Positions 46,849-55,423 of a DNA stretch of 64,000 nt are shown one piece after another (position 1 is the stretch's first letter; the number at the start of each line of letters is the position of its first letter). Under the pieces are notes generated by a model. That model saw nothing but the letters and a program-made list of their open reading frames with translations, did no database searches and was not told the DNA's origin. The stretch covers positions 117,063 to 181,062 of the forward strand of contig JABISZ010000038.1 of the NCBI GenBank assembly GCA_018668255.1, given 5' to 3'. The translations under genes were made by a program, and so were the position numbers. This stretch comes from Pseudomonadota bacterium. GTDB taxonomy: Bacteria > Pseudomonadota > Gammaproteobacteria > Ga0077536.

Positions 46849-46915
46849 CCGTTCAGTTTACGACTCAGGTAGGTGCATCGGTACTTTAAGCTGTAGTGAA
46901 CGAAAGCTATATAGC

Positions 46916-47971
46916 CTAGTATCGATTGATGATTTGCTCGGCAAAAATTTTTATTTGATCTGCCGGTGCATCTGTTACTTGGAAAGCAAAATGGCTCAGT
47001 CCATTTGCCTCGAGGATTTTTATCTTTTCGATAATCTCGTCAGGCTCCCCTATCATCGCAGCAACCTGTGCTATCTCCTCTACTAAGTACTCTGACTCGT
47101 CTTTCCGAGTATAGAGTAAGTGCCCCTCATGCAGCAGTAAATGACGCCTTTGGGGATCAAGCGTGTTTTCATATGCACGATATTTAGAGACGTAGTCTTT
47201 TATAGCGGGACTATCAGGTAGCAATTTATCGTCCCATTCACACAGCACATGCAATAAGTTTGTGATAAATGGCCCAAGACTCTTTAATACACGTTCACTA
47301 TTTGCTTTTTCCCCTTTTTTCAAAATAGCTAAGGGGATGATCGCTTTAGTAGGAACGATTTTTCCTGATCGGCCAGCATTTTTAGCGGCGTTGTTGATTA
47401 TGCTACGATTATATTTGAGCATTTCCAACGAAGTGTTCCAAGATAGATGAGAGTCACATTCACTGCCGCAAAATTGAAGTGTTTTTTCGCCGAATGCAGA
47501 TAAAGTGAGCGGGATGTGGTGTTTTAAATTCACGAACCCACTATTGGGATGTAACAATTTTATCAGCTGTGGGTTGCCATCGAAGTCGTGGACTACTTCT
47601 TCACCATTTAAAAGCGCTTGGATAGTTCTGATTTCCTTTTTCATAGTGCCTAATGGAACCGGTCTAAGGCCCATAGTGAGTCGAGCGGTATTTCCATTGC
47701 CCAGTCCAAGTTCTACTCTATTAGGAGCCAGTTGAGCGACTGTTGCTATTGAATGAGCGATCACTGCAGCCATTCGAGTCGTTGGAACGGCGACACCTGT
47801 ACCGAGTTTAATGCGACTAGTTTCCTTTGCCGCGAGTGCCATTGTCGCGTAGACATCGGAATAAATCATTTGGGAGTCAAAAAACCAAGCTTGATCAAAG
47901 CCACATTGTTCTGCAAGTTCCACAAGGTGATAGTCCCCTATGCGAGATGGAAATGTGACTCCAAATTCCAT
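46916..47971 (-). CDS. LLM-class flavin-dependent oxidoreductase
   Basis: Luciferase-like protein of 351 residues resembling F420-dependent methylene-tetrahydromethanopterin reductase-type members. Motifs include ELAEQCGFDQAWFFDSQ, RIKLGTGVAVPTTR and NRVELGLGNGNTA. AAGGA lies upstream of the ATG. It stands alone between the HtrA-like gene and the alpha/beta hydrolase on the same strand. FMN versus F420 use and the substrate cannot be decided from sequence. Confidence 0.83.
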   Translation of the reverse strand: MEFGVTFPSRIGDYHLVELAEQCGFDQAWFFDSQMIYSDVYATMALAAKETSRIKLGTGVAVPTTRMAAVIAHSIATVAQLAPNRVELGLGNGNTARLTMGLRPVPLGTMKKEIRTIQALLNGEEVVHDFDGNPQLIKLLHPNSGFVNLKHHIPLTLSAFGEKTLQFCGSECDSHLSWNTSLEMLKYNRSIINNAAKNAGRSGKIVPTKAIIPLAILKKGEKANSERVLKSLGPFITNLLHVLCEWDDKLLPDSPAIKDYVSKYRAYENTLDPQRRHLLLHEGHLLYTRKDESEYLVEEIAQVAAMIGEPDEIIEKIKILEANGLSHFAFQVTDAPADQIKIFAEQIINRY

Positions 47972-48047
47972 TACAACAATCCTTTTTTATCTTACGTGCC
48001 ATAGAAATCGTGTGATTTTTTATGGTACCCCGCAGAACATAGTCTTT

Positions 48048-48854
48048 CTAGTCTGAAAGAAAATTTCTCACCGCAACTTCCAATTTTTCGGTTTGTTCAA
48101 GCGGTGGCTCGTGCCCACAAAGTGGGAGAGTAAAGACTTGAGAGTCTGCGATAGATTGCTCGAAATCATTCGCATAGCTTGGAGAAATCAATTTATCGTT
48201 TTCTCCCCAAATGATCAGTGATTTTGCAGATATACGGTGTATTCTTTTACAAAGACCTTTATCTGGGATTGGCCAGATAAGTTTAGCTGTGCATCCAATT
48301 GTCCAAATGAAATCTCGATCCCATAATGCTTGTTCCTCTGTCCCTTCTTCAGGGCGTGCCATTCTTTTGATTACTCTGGGGCAGCTTTGATCATGGAAGA
48401 GTACTTCTTTGATTTCCGGGAAACTTAGAGCACACCAGTTGGCTACCGTGTAAGAAGCTTCCTCTTTCCAAAGCCCGATCGGGGCTATTAAAATCAACTT
48501 TCTTGTTTGTTTCTTACGATGGGCAGCAATTTCAGCAGCTAGCATGCCGCCGAAACTATGCCCCATTATTATTGGTTGTTCTAGCCCTAGCCCTTCTATT
48601 GCATCATCATATGCCAACACTGCATCCCATAGGTGTTCTAACTGTTCGATTTCATCCGGTTTCCCAGGAGCCGTACCAGGGAAGTAAGGCGCATAGATGG
48701 TGTAGTCCTTACTAAGGTTTTCTAGAAAGTCATCCCAGTAAAATCCTCCGGCCGAATGGCAGAAAAAAATTGGTGGACCGCTACCTGAGATATTCACGGT
48801 AATAGAAAGCTTGCCGCCTAAAACAGGCACTATCTTTTGAGTTAAATTAGCCAT
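48048..48854 (-). CDS. Alpha/beta-hydrolase
   Basis: The 268-residue hydrolase has the nucleophile elbow GHSFGG, an oxyanion-hole segment FCHSAGGFYWDD, the acid residue in WGENDKLIS and the catalytic histidine in LCGHEPPLEQ. It starts at ATG 48854, 15 bases after the end of the upstream LLM gene; the longer frame from 48923 would overlap that gene and lacks support. It probably forms an operon with the LLM gene and could hydrolyse an ester or lactone made by an upstream oxygenase. Confidence 0.83.
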   Translation of the reverse strand: MANLTQKIVPVLGGKLSITVNISGSGPPIFFCHSAGGFYWDDFLENLSKDYTIYAPYFPGTAPGKPDEIEQLEHLWDAVLAYDDAIEGLGLEQPIIMGHSFGGMLAAEIAAHRKKQTRKLILIAPIGLWKEEASYTVANWCALSFPEIKEVLFHDQSCPRVIKRMARPEEGTEEQALWDRDFIWTIGCTAKLIWPIPDKGLCKRIHRISAKSLIIWGENDKLISPSYANDFEQSIADSQVFTLPLCGHEPPLEQTEKLEVAVRNFLSD

Positions 48855-48868
48855 AACTATCTTATTCC

Positions 48869-50107
48869 TTAGGCCGCTTCTTCTTTGGTTTGTGAGACGC
48901 CCACTTGACCTTTCGGCCACCACTTATCTTCCCAACCTTCATCGTCCCAAATGCCTTTTAAATGGGGCAAGACCCCTTCTGAAATGCGGCTAATGTTTTC
49001 CATTGCTTTATCGTGGGACATTGATCCGAATTGTGGCAACAGCAGAAGGTGCCCGACATTAAGATCCTTAATGATCTCTTTTAACTTCGCTGTAACCGTA
49101 GCTGCACTTCCGGTAACTAAATAATCACGTTCGTTAAACTCTTTAAAGCCCATATCGTTAAACTCGTCGTAGGCTGGAAAAGGCCTTTTTGTAAGAACAT
49201 GCGTGAGACTGCTATGTGTCATGTGCCCGGGAGGCAGAAGCAATTGTTCGGGCATATGCAAAAGTTTGTGATAAAAATATTCGATATGCGGGCCATATTC
49301 TTTTTCTGCTTGCTCATCTGTCTCCGATACTCCTACCGGTATTAGATATGTCATGCGATAGGGGTTTTTATCCTTTCCTGCCTCTTCCACCTTGTCCCAA
49401 TACCCGTCTACCATGTGCTTAGCACCTTTTGCGCCAAAATAAGTTAGGTAGCAGTACGAATAGTCATGTTCGATTACAAAGTCCCATGTACTGGGACTGG
49501 CGTTACCTGGAACCCAAATAGGAGGGTGTGGTTCTTGCGATGGTTTTGGCCATATGTTTACCATGGGTAACTGGTAATATTTTCCATTCCAAGCGAAAGG
49601 TTTGTCTGATTTCCAGGCTTTGAGGATTAGATCATGAGCCTCGCGATATCGTCCGCGTTGTTCCATAGGAGCCATGCCATAGCTATAGGCATAGTCTCCA
49701 CCTAAACCTACTGGGAAGCCTGCTACTAAGCGCCCTTCGGAAATACTGTCAAGCATTGCATATTCTTCGGCTACCCGAATGGGTGGGTTTAAAAATACTG
49801 CCGTTTCTCCCATTTGGATAATCGCAGTGTCAGTTCCTCGGGTCGCTCGAGCAAGAACAGAACCCATCATATTTGGATTGACCATAAACCCGTATGCATT
49901 CTGGTGGTGCTCGTTAGTGCAAACACCATCAAAGCCAGAATGAGCTGCATGAATTAATTCGTCTAAGGTCCAATTATAGTACTTTGAGACCATCGCTCTA
50001 TCAGCCACATCTTCGAAAGGCAATGTAAACCAAGCAGAATTATATTTTTTGTCGAAGTCCGATTGCAGATCTCGATACGGCATAAGGTGAAAGCATGCGA
50101 TTTTCAT
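48869..50107 (-). CDS. LLM-class flavin-dependent monooxygenase
   Basis: Luciferase-family protein of 412 residues with the characteristic EHH motif in GVCTNEHHQNAYGF, IQMGETAVFLNPPIRVAEEYAMLDSISEGRLVAGF, and IWVPGNAS. It resembles alkanal-type monooxygenases. The ATG follows GGGAGG by nine bases. Another gene of the same subfamily lies at 58460. A PPOX-fold protein encoded just upstream could supply reduced flavin, but this is not established. Confidence 0.85.
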   Translation of the reverse strand: MKIACFHLMPYRDLQSDFDKKYNSAWFTLPFEDVADRAMVSKYYNWTLDELIHAAHSGFDGVCTNEHHQNAYGFMVNPNMMGSVLARATRGTDTAIIQMGETAVFLNPPIRVAEEYAMLDSISEGRLVAGFPVGLGGDYAYSYGMAPMEQRGRYREAHDLILKAWKSDKPFAWNGKYYQLPMVNIWPKPSQEPHPPIWVPGNASPSTWDFVIEHDYSYCYLTYFGAKGAKHMVDGYWDKVEEAGKDKNPYRMTYLIPVGVSETDEQAEKEYGPHIEYFYHKLLHMPEQLLLPPGHMTHSSLTHVLTKRPFPAYDEFNDMGFKEFNERDYLVTGSAATVTAKLKEIIKDLNVGHLLLLPQFGSMSHDKAMENISRISEGVLPHLKGIWDDEGWEDKWWPKGQVGVSQTKEEAA

Positions 50108-50247
50108 AGTGGACGACCTCCCCAGGCGAACATCATTTATAGCTGTGGCTAATGCATGACTTAATCTTAATGGTATTCCCTGTGATTTTGCAACTAGTGG
50201 CAGAGAGCCTTCGCATCCTAAGGTAGGAGGTTGCTTTACTATTTTAG

Positions 50248-50697
50248 TTACATTCTTTTAGAGTAGTCCCATGAAGTGATTCTCTCCACTTTGAGGCATA
50301 TAGTTGACTCGTTTTCAGGCTTGGATAACAACCATTTTGCGAGTTTACTCTCGGTGCTTCCAAGATAGCGACCAATTAACGTCGCTAGAATAGGTACTTC
50401 GCTGCTTGCTTTTAGAGTTGCGATGCCTATACCTCTCGCGCCCATATAGGGAGGAGCATCTTTGGCAACTTCAAACCCTACTTTGTTGTTGACGCGCAAC
50501 CGTTTACAAATTGTAGAATTAGACCGTGCGCTAAAGAGCATGTGCCCATCGTCATAAACGTACCAAAGTGATGTGACATTGGGGAATCCGTTTTTGTTAA
50601 TTGAAGATAATCGACAAGGGGCGACAGTCTGATGCAGATACGTCACAATCTCCGTGGTATTCCATGCGCTTGTTTTTCCAATGTTTAAATTTTCCAT
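50248..50697 (-). CDS. PPOX-class split-barrel flavin-binding protein
   Basis: The 149-residue protein has the pyridoxamine 5'-phosphate oxidase-like split beta-barrel pattern: PCRLSSINKNGFPNVTSLWYVYDDGHMLFSARSNST, KRLRVNNKVGFEV and CLKVERITSWDY. These small proteins bind FMN, F420 or heme; none can be assigned here. It is 25 bases after the SDR gene on the same strand, with a 140-base gap before the LLM gene. Confidence 0.8.
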   Translation of the reverse strand: MENLNIGKTSAWNTTEIVTYLHQTVAPCRLSSINKNGFPNVTSLWYVYDDGHMLFSARSNSTICKRLRVNNKVGFEVAKDAPPYMGARGIGIATLKASSEVPILATLIGRYLGSTESKLAKWLLSKPENESTICLKVERITSWDYSKRM

Positions 50698-50722
50698 AAC
50701 TTGATTCCTTTTTTAATACTTT

Positions 50723-51493
50723 TCACCATGGGATTTTGGATCCATCCCAGGCAATAAAAGATCCGGTGTCAGTAGAATTAAGTTTGCTTATTACGTCCAA
50801 TATTTGACGGGCTGCTGTTTGGGTGGTGAAGATTTTTTCTTTTGGAATTGCCGACTGGAAAGGTTGTGATAATTGAGTGTCTACAGTACCCGGGTGCAGA
50901 GCCACACATACGTTCAAAGGTAAGTTTCTTTGAAGCTCTATACTTAAAGTCTTAGTTAGTTGATTTAGCGCTGCTTTCGAAGAACGATAACCGTACCAGC
51001 CACCGAGACAATTGTCTGAAATGCTACCCACTCGTGCGGAAAGATTCACAATCACCGAGCGCGAGTCGCGAAGAAGGAATTTCCTTAGATGTTTGATGGC
51101 TAACATTGCACTTATTGAATTTACCTTAAACAGTTCGATTAGGTTTTCTATATTGATGTCATCAATTCTTTTTTCAGGCCGTAATTTCGAATCATGTAAG
51201 ATCCCAGTGCAGTTAACTAGCAGTTCAATAGATGTGGACTGCTTAGAAAGCATCTCGGCAACTTTTATAGTGGATGACTCCACCGTAGGATCTAGTGGGA
51301 AAACTTTCAGTCGCTCCCCATAGTTTTCCATCAGAGATTTCAATCCATCGCTTGATCTCGGATTTCGACATGTGGCGATTACTAGCTGATCAGTATTACT
51401 TTTTAGCAGCTCATCTACAAGAGCCAGTCCGATTCCCCTGCTTGCGCCTTGGATTAAAGCGCAGGCTTTAGTGAGTCCTACTTTTAGCTTCAT
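50723..51493 (-). CDS. Short-chain dehydrogenase/reductase
   Basis: The SDR fold is shown by the glycine motif GASRGIGLAL, an NCTG in place of the usual NNAG, the catalytic serine in VNLSARVGS and the YGYRSSK active site. It resembles C-factor-like SDRs. I prefer ATG 51493 because it leaves about 15 residues before the glycine motif; the longer start at 51538 is possible, and neither has a good ribosome site. Substrate unknown. Confidence 0.85.
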   Translation of the reverse strand: MKLKVGLTKACALIQGASRGIGLALVDELLKSNTDQLVIATCRNPRSSDGLKSLMENYGERLKVFPLDPTVESSTIKVAEMLSKQSTSIELLVNCTGILHDSKLRPEKRIDDINIENLIELFKVNSISAMLAIKHLRKFLLRDSRSVIVNLSARVGSISDNCLGGWYGYRSSKAALNQLTKTLSIELQRNLPLNVCVALHPGTVDTQLSQPFQSAIPKEKIFTTQTAARQILDVISKLNSTDTGSFIAWDGSKIPW

Positions 51494-51595
51494 AGGAGCA
51501 GTTTTTTTTCGGTTATGGCATACGGCGACGACGCCCATACTTTTGGTATCTCAGCGTATTGGTGTCTCTGTTTTGTATACTCGTCAATAATTAAC

Positions 51596-52744
51596 TCACA
51601 ATCGCTCAATTATAGTTACGTTAGCTTGTCCGCCACCTTCACACATAGTTTGTAGTCCATATTTTCCGTTCGTACGTTCAAGCTCATAGAGTAGCGTGGT
51701 CATCAGTTTTGTACCCGTCGCTCCAATTGGATGACCGAGAGAGATTGCTCCACCGTTCACGTTAGTCTGATCCGTTGGGTAATCCATGTCTTTCAGCCAT
51801 GCCATTGGAACAGGAGCGAAGGCTTCATTGATTTCTACCAAATCAATATCCTGTATTTTCATACCAGCTCTTCCGAGCGCGTATTTTGTCGTCATGATTG
51901 GAGCGGTAAGCATGATCATAGGATCTTCTGCTCTGACGCTCATGTGATGAATACGAGCTCGAGGCTTTAGGTTGTAGCGCTTTACCGCAGCCTCTGAAGC
52001 TATAAGCATTGCAGAAGAACCATCGCAAGTTTGGCTGGATACTGCTGCAGTAATACTTTTCAATCCGAAGATAGTATTTAGCTCTGACATTTTTTCAAGA
52101 CTGGTTTCTCGAGGAGTCTCATCATGATCAAGACCATTGAGTGGCACGATTTCTCGTTTAAAGCGTCCTTCTTTTATCGCGTGTAACGCTCTTCGGTGAG
52201 ACTCTAACGAGTAGACTTCCATTGCTTCACGCGATAGCCCCCATTTGTCAGCCATCATTTGAGCGCCTTTAAACTGCGTAGGTGGATCCTCTCCGTATCT
52301 AGCCACCCATCCTGGCGACGTACTGAACGGATCTGGAAAACCAAACCCACCTGCCGCAACTGCAGAAGAACCAATCGGTATTTTGGTCATAGTTTGAACA
52401 CCACCAGCAATGACTACATCATTAACTCCAGACATTACAGCTTGCGCTGCAAAATGCACCGACTGTTGAGAGGAGCCACATTGGCGATCTATTGTTACTC
52501 CTGGTACCGCTTCACTGTACCCTGCGGTGAGCCAGCATGTTCTAGCGACGTCTCCAGCTAGAGGGCCAATGGCGTCTATGGTTCCAAATATAACATCATC
52601 GTATTCGTCGTCAGGAATGCCATTTCTCTCTACGATCGCTTTTATAACGTGAGCGCCCAGATCCGCTGCATGAATATCCTCAAGAGAACCTTTGCGTCTG
52701 CCGGTAGGGCTTCTCACGGCATCAATAATGTAAGCTTCGTTCAC
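51596..52744 (-). CDS. Thiolase (acetyl-CoA acetyltransferase)
   Basis: A 382-residue thiolase with the nucleophilic cysteine in TIDRQCGSSQQSVHFAAQ, the HPIGATG histidine motif in GGAISLGHPIGATG and the second catalytic cysteine in MCEGGGQANV. It carries out thiolytic cleavage or condensation of acyl-CoAs in beta-oxidation. The start is GTG at 52744, with AGGAGAGG six bases upstream. It is on the same strand as the SDR and the transporter and may complete a degradation pathway. Confidence 0.92.
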   Translation of the reverse strand: MNEAYIIDAVRSPTGRRKGSLEDIHAADLGAHVIKAIVERNGIPDDEYDDVIFGTIDAIGPLAGDVARTCWLTAGYSEAVPGVTIDRQCGSSQQSVHFAAQAVMSGVNDVVIAGGVQTMTKIPIGSSAVAAGGFGFPDPFSTSPGWVARYGEDPPTQFKGAQMMADKWGLSREAMEVYSLESHRRALHAIKEGRFKREIVPLNGLDHDETPRETSLEKMSELNTIFGLKSITAAVSSQTCDGSSAMLIASEAAVKRYNLKPRARIHHMSVRAEDPMIMLTAPIMTTKYALGRAGMKIQDIDLVEINEAFAPVPMAWLKDMDYPTDQTNVNGGAISLGHPIGATGTKLMTTLLYELERTNGKYGLQTMCEGGGQANVTIIERL

Positions 52745-52888
52745 TGTAACCTCTCCTTGGCTCTGTTAGTCCAGATGTTGTCGATGACGTTCTTCTATGA
52801 TCAGAATATATCAGACTCTCGGCAATAGAGCTTGCCTAGTTTTTCTTTTCTGTGTCTGTTGGCTTTGCATTGAAATAGAAGTCTCTAG

Positions 52889-54166
52889 TTAGTCAATTAT
52901 CTTTTCGGCGGTAGAAAAAATAACCCAGATGATAGCACCAAAGATATTGATCGCAGCACACAGAGTGAATGCAGAAGCAAAGGATCCTGTTGTATCCACA
53001 AGCCAGCCGGTTATGATAACGCCAATGATCCCAGGTATTGTACCGGCAGTATTTGTGATTCCCATTAATACATCAGCATACCGAGGGGCTATGTCGAGGT
53101 GATTAGGTACAAAACCGGACCACATCAAGGCAGCGAGACCGAGCGCTCCAGACATAAATGCCATTGCTAGATAAGGGTCGCTTACATCTTTTACTGCTAG
53201 CAAACAAGCAGCCGATCCTATCAGACCGCTAACCTGCATCAACTTTCGTACGCTGGTTAAGCTCATGCCTTTTGCATGCAGTTTGTCAGCACCAAATCCC
53301 CCTAGGTTGCCGACTATCAGCATACTGAGGTAGGGCGCGGCTGAGTAGAGACCTGCACTCATAATACTTAGATCATGCTGGCTTCTGAAGTAACTTGGAA
53401 GCCACGCAAGCAACATATATAGGATCCAGTTACTGCAGAAATGATTAATAACCAACGCCCAGACAGCTTTGCTCTTGGCGAATTTCCCCCAAGGAATTGA
53501 CTGAGCTTGGTCAACAGGTGCTGTCAAAGATAGCAGCAGATTTTTCTCTTCCTCGGAACATCTAGGATCGGTAGCCGGATCGTCATGAGCATAGAAATAC
53601 CAAATTACCACCCACAATGCTCCGCCAACACCGAAGGAGTAAAAAGCAGCTGGCCAACCGTACGTTTCTACTAGCCACCCTGTAACCAGAAGAGCGAACA
53701 AGGTACCCAAAGGGATACCACCAACGAGCAACGAAACTGAGCGAGAACGCTCGTTGGGTGGGACCCATCGGCTATACAAATTATAGGCTGAAGGGAACAT
53801 AGCCGCTTCTCCCAAGCCCATTCCGATTCTGGCGACTACGAGCACGAAGATGCTAATCCCTGCAGCGAAGGGAGTTAAAAAAGTAAAAAGAGACCACCAT
53901 AAGACTGCAAAGCCCAGTATAAGCTTCCCTCCAAGTTTATTTGCCAACCATCCACTGGGAATTTGAAAAAGCAGATACCCAATAAAGAAAGAAGATAAGA
54001 CATACCCTTTAGTAGTTTCGCTCCAATCAAATTCTTCTTGCATGGCTAGAGCTGCAACTGAAATATTGACCCGGTCTGCGTAACAGATGAAGACTGCAAA
54101 AACGCACAAAGCTACGATTGTGTATCGGCGAGGCCAATTGAAAAACCTACCTGACAAGTTACTCAT
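52889..54166 (-). CDS. MFS transporter, anion:cation symporter (ACS) type
   Basis: A 425-residue transporter with twelve probable helices. The opening VFICYADRVNISVAALAMQEEF, then SFFIGYLLFQIPSGWLANKLGGK and GEAAMFPSAYNLYSRW, matches the ACS/SLC17-like family that imports organic anions such as hexuronates, phthalate and tartrate. GAAGGAAC precedes the ATG. It is divergent from the FmdB-like gene next to the AOR operon and is a plausible importer for its aromatic acid substrate, as an inference. Confidence 0.86.
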   Translation of the reverse strand: MSNLSGRFFNWPRRYTIVALCVFAVFICYADRVNISVAALAMQEEFDWSETTKGYVLSSFFIGYLLFQIPSGWLANKLGGKLILGFAVLWWSLFTFLTPFAAGISIFVLVVARIGMGLGEAAMFPSAYNLYSRWVPPNERSRSVSLLVGGIPLGTLFALLVTGWLVETYGWPAAFYSFGVGGALWVVIWYFYAHDDPATDPRCSEEEKNLLLSLTAPVDQAQSIPWGKFAKSKAVWALVINHFCSNWILYMLLAWLPSYFRSQHDLSIMSAGLYSAAPYLSMLIVGNLGGFGADKLHAKGMSLTSVRKLMQVSGLIGSAACLLAVKDVSDPYLAMAFMSGALGLAALMWSGFVPNHLDIAPRYADVLMGITNTAGTIPGIIGVIITGWLVDTTGSFASAFTLCAAINIFGAIIWVIFSTAEKIID

Positions 54167-54289
54167 GGAAAAGTTCCTTCATTTAGTATTATAAGCCTAT
54201 ATAAGTTATATTCAGTGTAACTTTATCAAACACAAATTTTTTCGTCTCTTTTAGTTTATGATATGTGGCGAGAAATAATGGAGCATCTA

Positions 54290-54571
54290 ATGCCAATTTA
54301 TGAATACCAATGTAAAGCTAATGGTCGGACGGTTGAAGTGGTGCATCGTATGGCAGATCGCTTTTCCAGCTGGCAGGAGTTATGCGAGCATGCGCAAATA
54401 GGTCTTGGTGACACTCCTGGAGATTCGGAAGTTGTTCGGCTAGTTGGAGGGGGTAACGCTACTATGGCTCCCGTGACTACTTCTAAGCAATTAAAAGCGG
54501 CCGGTACAGCATCGACTAGTCTATCAGGCTCTAGAGGTATGGCCGCGCCTGCTAGGACGAATAAATTTTAG
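54290..54571 (+). CDS. FmdB-like small protein with an incomplete zinc ribbon
   Basis: The 93-residue protein begins MPIYEYQCKANGRTVEV, close to the FmdB family opening MPIYEYRCxxCG, but the second cysteine of the first CxxC is missing and no later CPxC pair is present, so a normal zinc ribbon cannot form. FmdB-like genes were first noted near tungsten/molybdenum formylmethanofuran dehydrogenase genes. GGAG lies six bases before ATG 54290. It sits between the transporter and the AOR cluster. Confidence 0.68.
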   Translation: MPIYEYQCKANGRTVEVVHRMADRFSSWQELCEHAQIGLGDTPGDSEVVRLVGGGNATMAPVTTSKQLKAAGTASTSLSGSRGMAAPARTNKF

Positions 54572-54577
54572 TATGGG

Positions 54578-55012
54578 TTATTTTTTTGCTCGTCTTGCAG
54601 CGGTAAGTAAAGAGGCGTAGCTCACCCCTGGACGATTATCTCCAGTCAAAGGAAGAGTCGCCTCGTTCCATTCTTCCACACCTTTTCGTAATATCCTTAT
54701 ATTTAAAAAGCCTGTCGCTTGGAGTCGCGTCGCGGCTTCCAAGGCGCGATTATCAGAATTGCCTCCAACTATAATCACGTCTTCGTCTTTTAATGCATGC
54801 CGAGCGACCAACTCGAAGGCTGGATTGGGGTGTTCCTCTTTAGTGCTAGGGTGAAAAAAAACAATCGGTATATTAACAGCCCGTCCTTTTGGACGATTGG
54901 TCGCAAATTCTGCGACCGTTCGCACGTCAACATATGTGCCTGTGCCCTCTTGGCTGATTTCTTCGGCAACGAGATTCGCGTTGATATTTAGATCTTCTAA
55001 ATTGTCATTCAT
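54578..55012 (-). CDS. Rhodanese-like domain protein without the active cysteine
   Basis: The 144-residue protein has a single rhodanese-like fold: YVDVRTVAEFATNRPKGRAVNIP, DVIIVGGNSDNRALEAATRLQ and VRILRKGVEEW-type end (NIRILRKGVEEWN). At the loop where rhodaneses carry the sulfur-binding cysteine, it reads GGNSDNR; there is no cysteine anywhere in the protein. It is therefore unlikely to be a sulfurtransferase. GAGGG lies in the gap after the small gene that precedes it, suggesting one transcript. Confidence 0.8.
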   Translation of the reverse strand: MNDNLEDLNINANLVAEEISQEGTGTYVDVRTVAEFATNRPKGRAVNIPIVFFHPSTKEEHPNPAFELVARHALKDEDVIIVGGNSDNRALEAATRLQATGFLNIRILRKGVEEWNEATLPLTGDNRPGVSYASLLTAARRAKK

Positions 55013-55027
55013 CGCCTATACCCTCAA

Positions 55028-55267
55028 TTATTTAAACGCATTGACGAAGGGGGGAATGATTTGGCAGCGTGATCTTTGTGGGAGTGGTGACGTTTCGACA
55101 AGGTGGAAATTGTTGGAGGTGTCGCTTGGAGACGTTGCTATTTGTTCTTTATGCAAGTGAATGATGCGGCCACTAGGTGCTAAGGCAAAGATACAATCAA
55201 TAATCTGTATTACGGGTAGTGTTCCAAGCTCAGGGTGCTCAAGGTACTTCCTATCTGGATTTGACAT
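55028..55267 (-). CDS. Small protein of unknown function
   Basis: A 79-residue frame, MSNPDRKYLEHPELGT onward, that I do not recognise. Support for being real: AGGAAG lies nine bases before the ATG, it ends 15 bases before the rhodanese-like gene, and the ribosome site of that gene lies in the gap. Two cysteines (25 and 68) and no hydrophobic helix are seen. Overlapping plus-strand frames look less protein-like. It is divergent from the AOR operon. Confidence 0.45.
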   Translation of the reverse strand: MSNPDRKYLEHPELGTLPVIQIIDCIFALAPSGRIIHLHKEQIATSPSDTSNNFHLVETSPLPQRSRCQIIPPFVNAFK

Positions 55268-55351
55268 CGATTATTTCTTCCTAGCTTTGAGATTTAATGG
55301 TATTTTGGGCTATTTTTCGTTGGTCTGCACCATATTTTGCTTAAACCGATG

Positions 55352-55379
55352 TTAAAGCTTTCAGAAGTACAGGTATACT
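55352..55379 (+). promoter_or_regulatory. Candidate promoter of the AOR operon
   Basis: TTAAAG (55352-55357), a 16-base spacer and TATACT (55374-55379) resemble a sigma-70 promoter. AAGTA and TACTT inverted repeats (55366-55370 and 55376-55380) overlap the -10, which could make an operator. A start near 55386 would lie after the upstream ATG candidates of the ferredoxin gene and supports ATG 55424 as its start. This is pattern-based only. Confidence 0.35.
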
Positions 55380-55423
55380 TGGACGTCGAACTCGTAGAAA
55401 CGCTGTTAGAGGGAACTAAGAAA

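Noticed and set aside
54897..55160. Plus-strand ORF overlapping rhodanese and small gene
   Set aside because: Antisense to a better supported gene pair with ribosome sites; composition is not protein-like.
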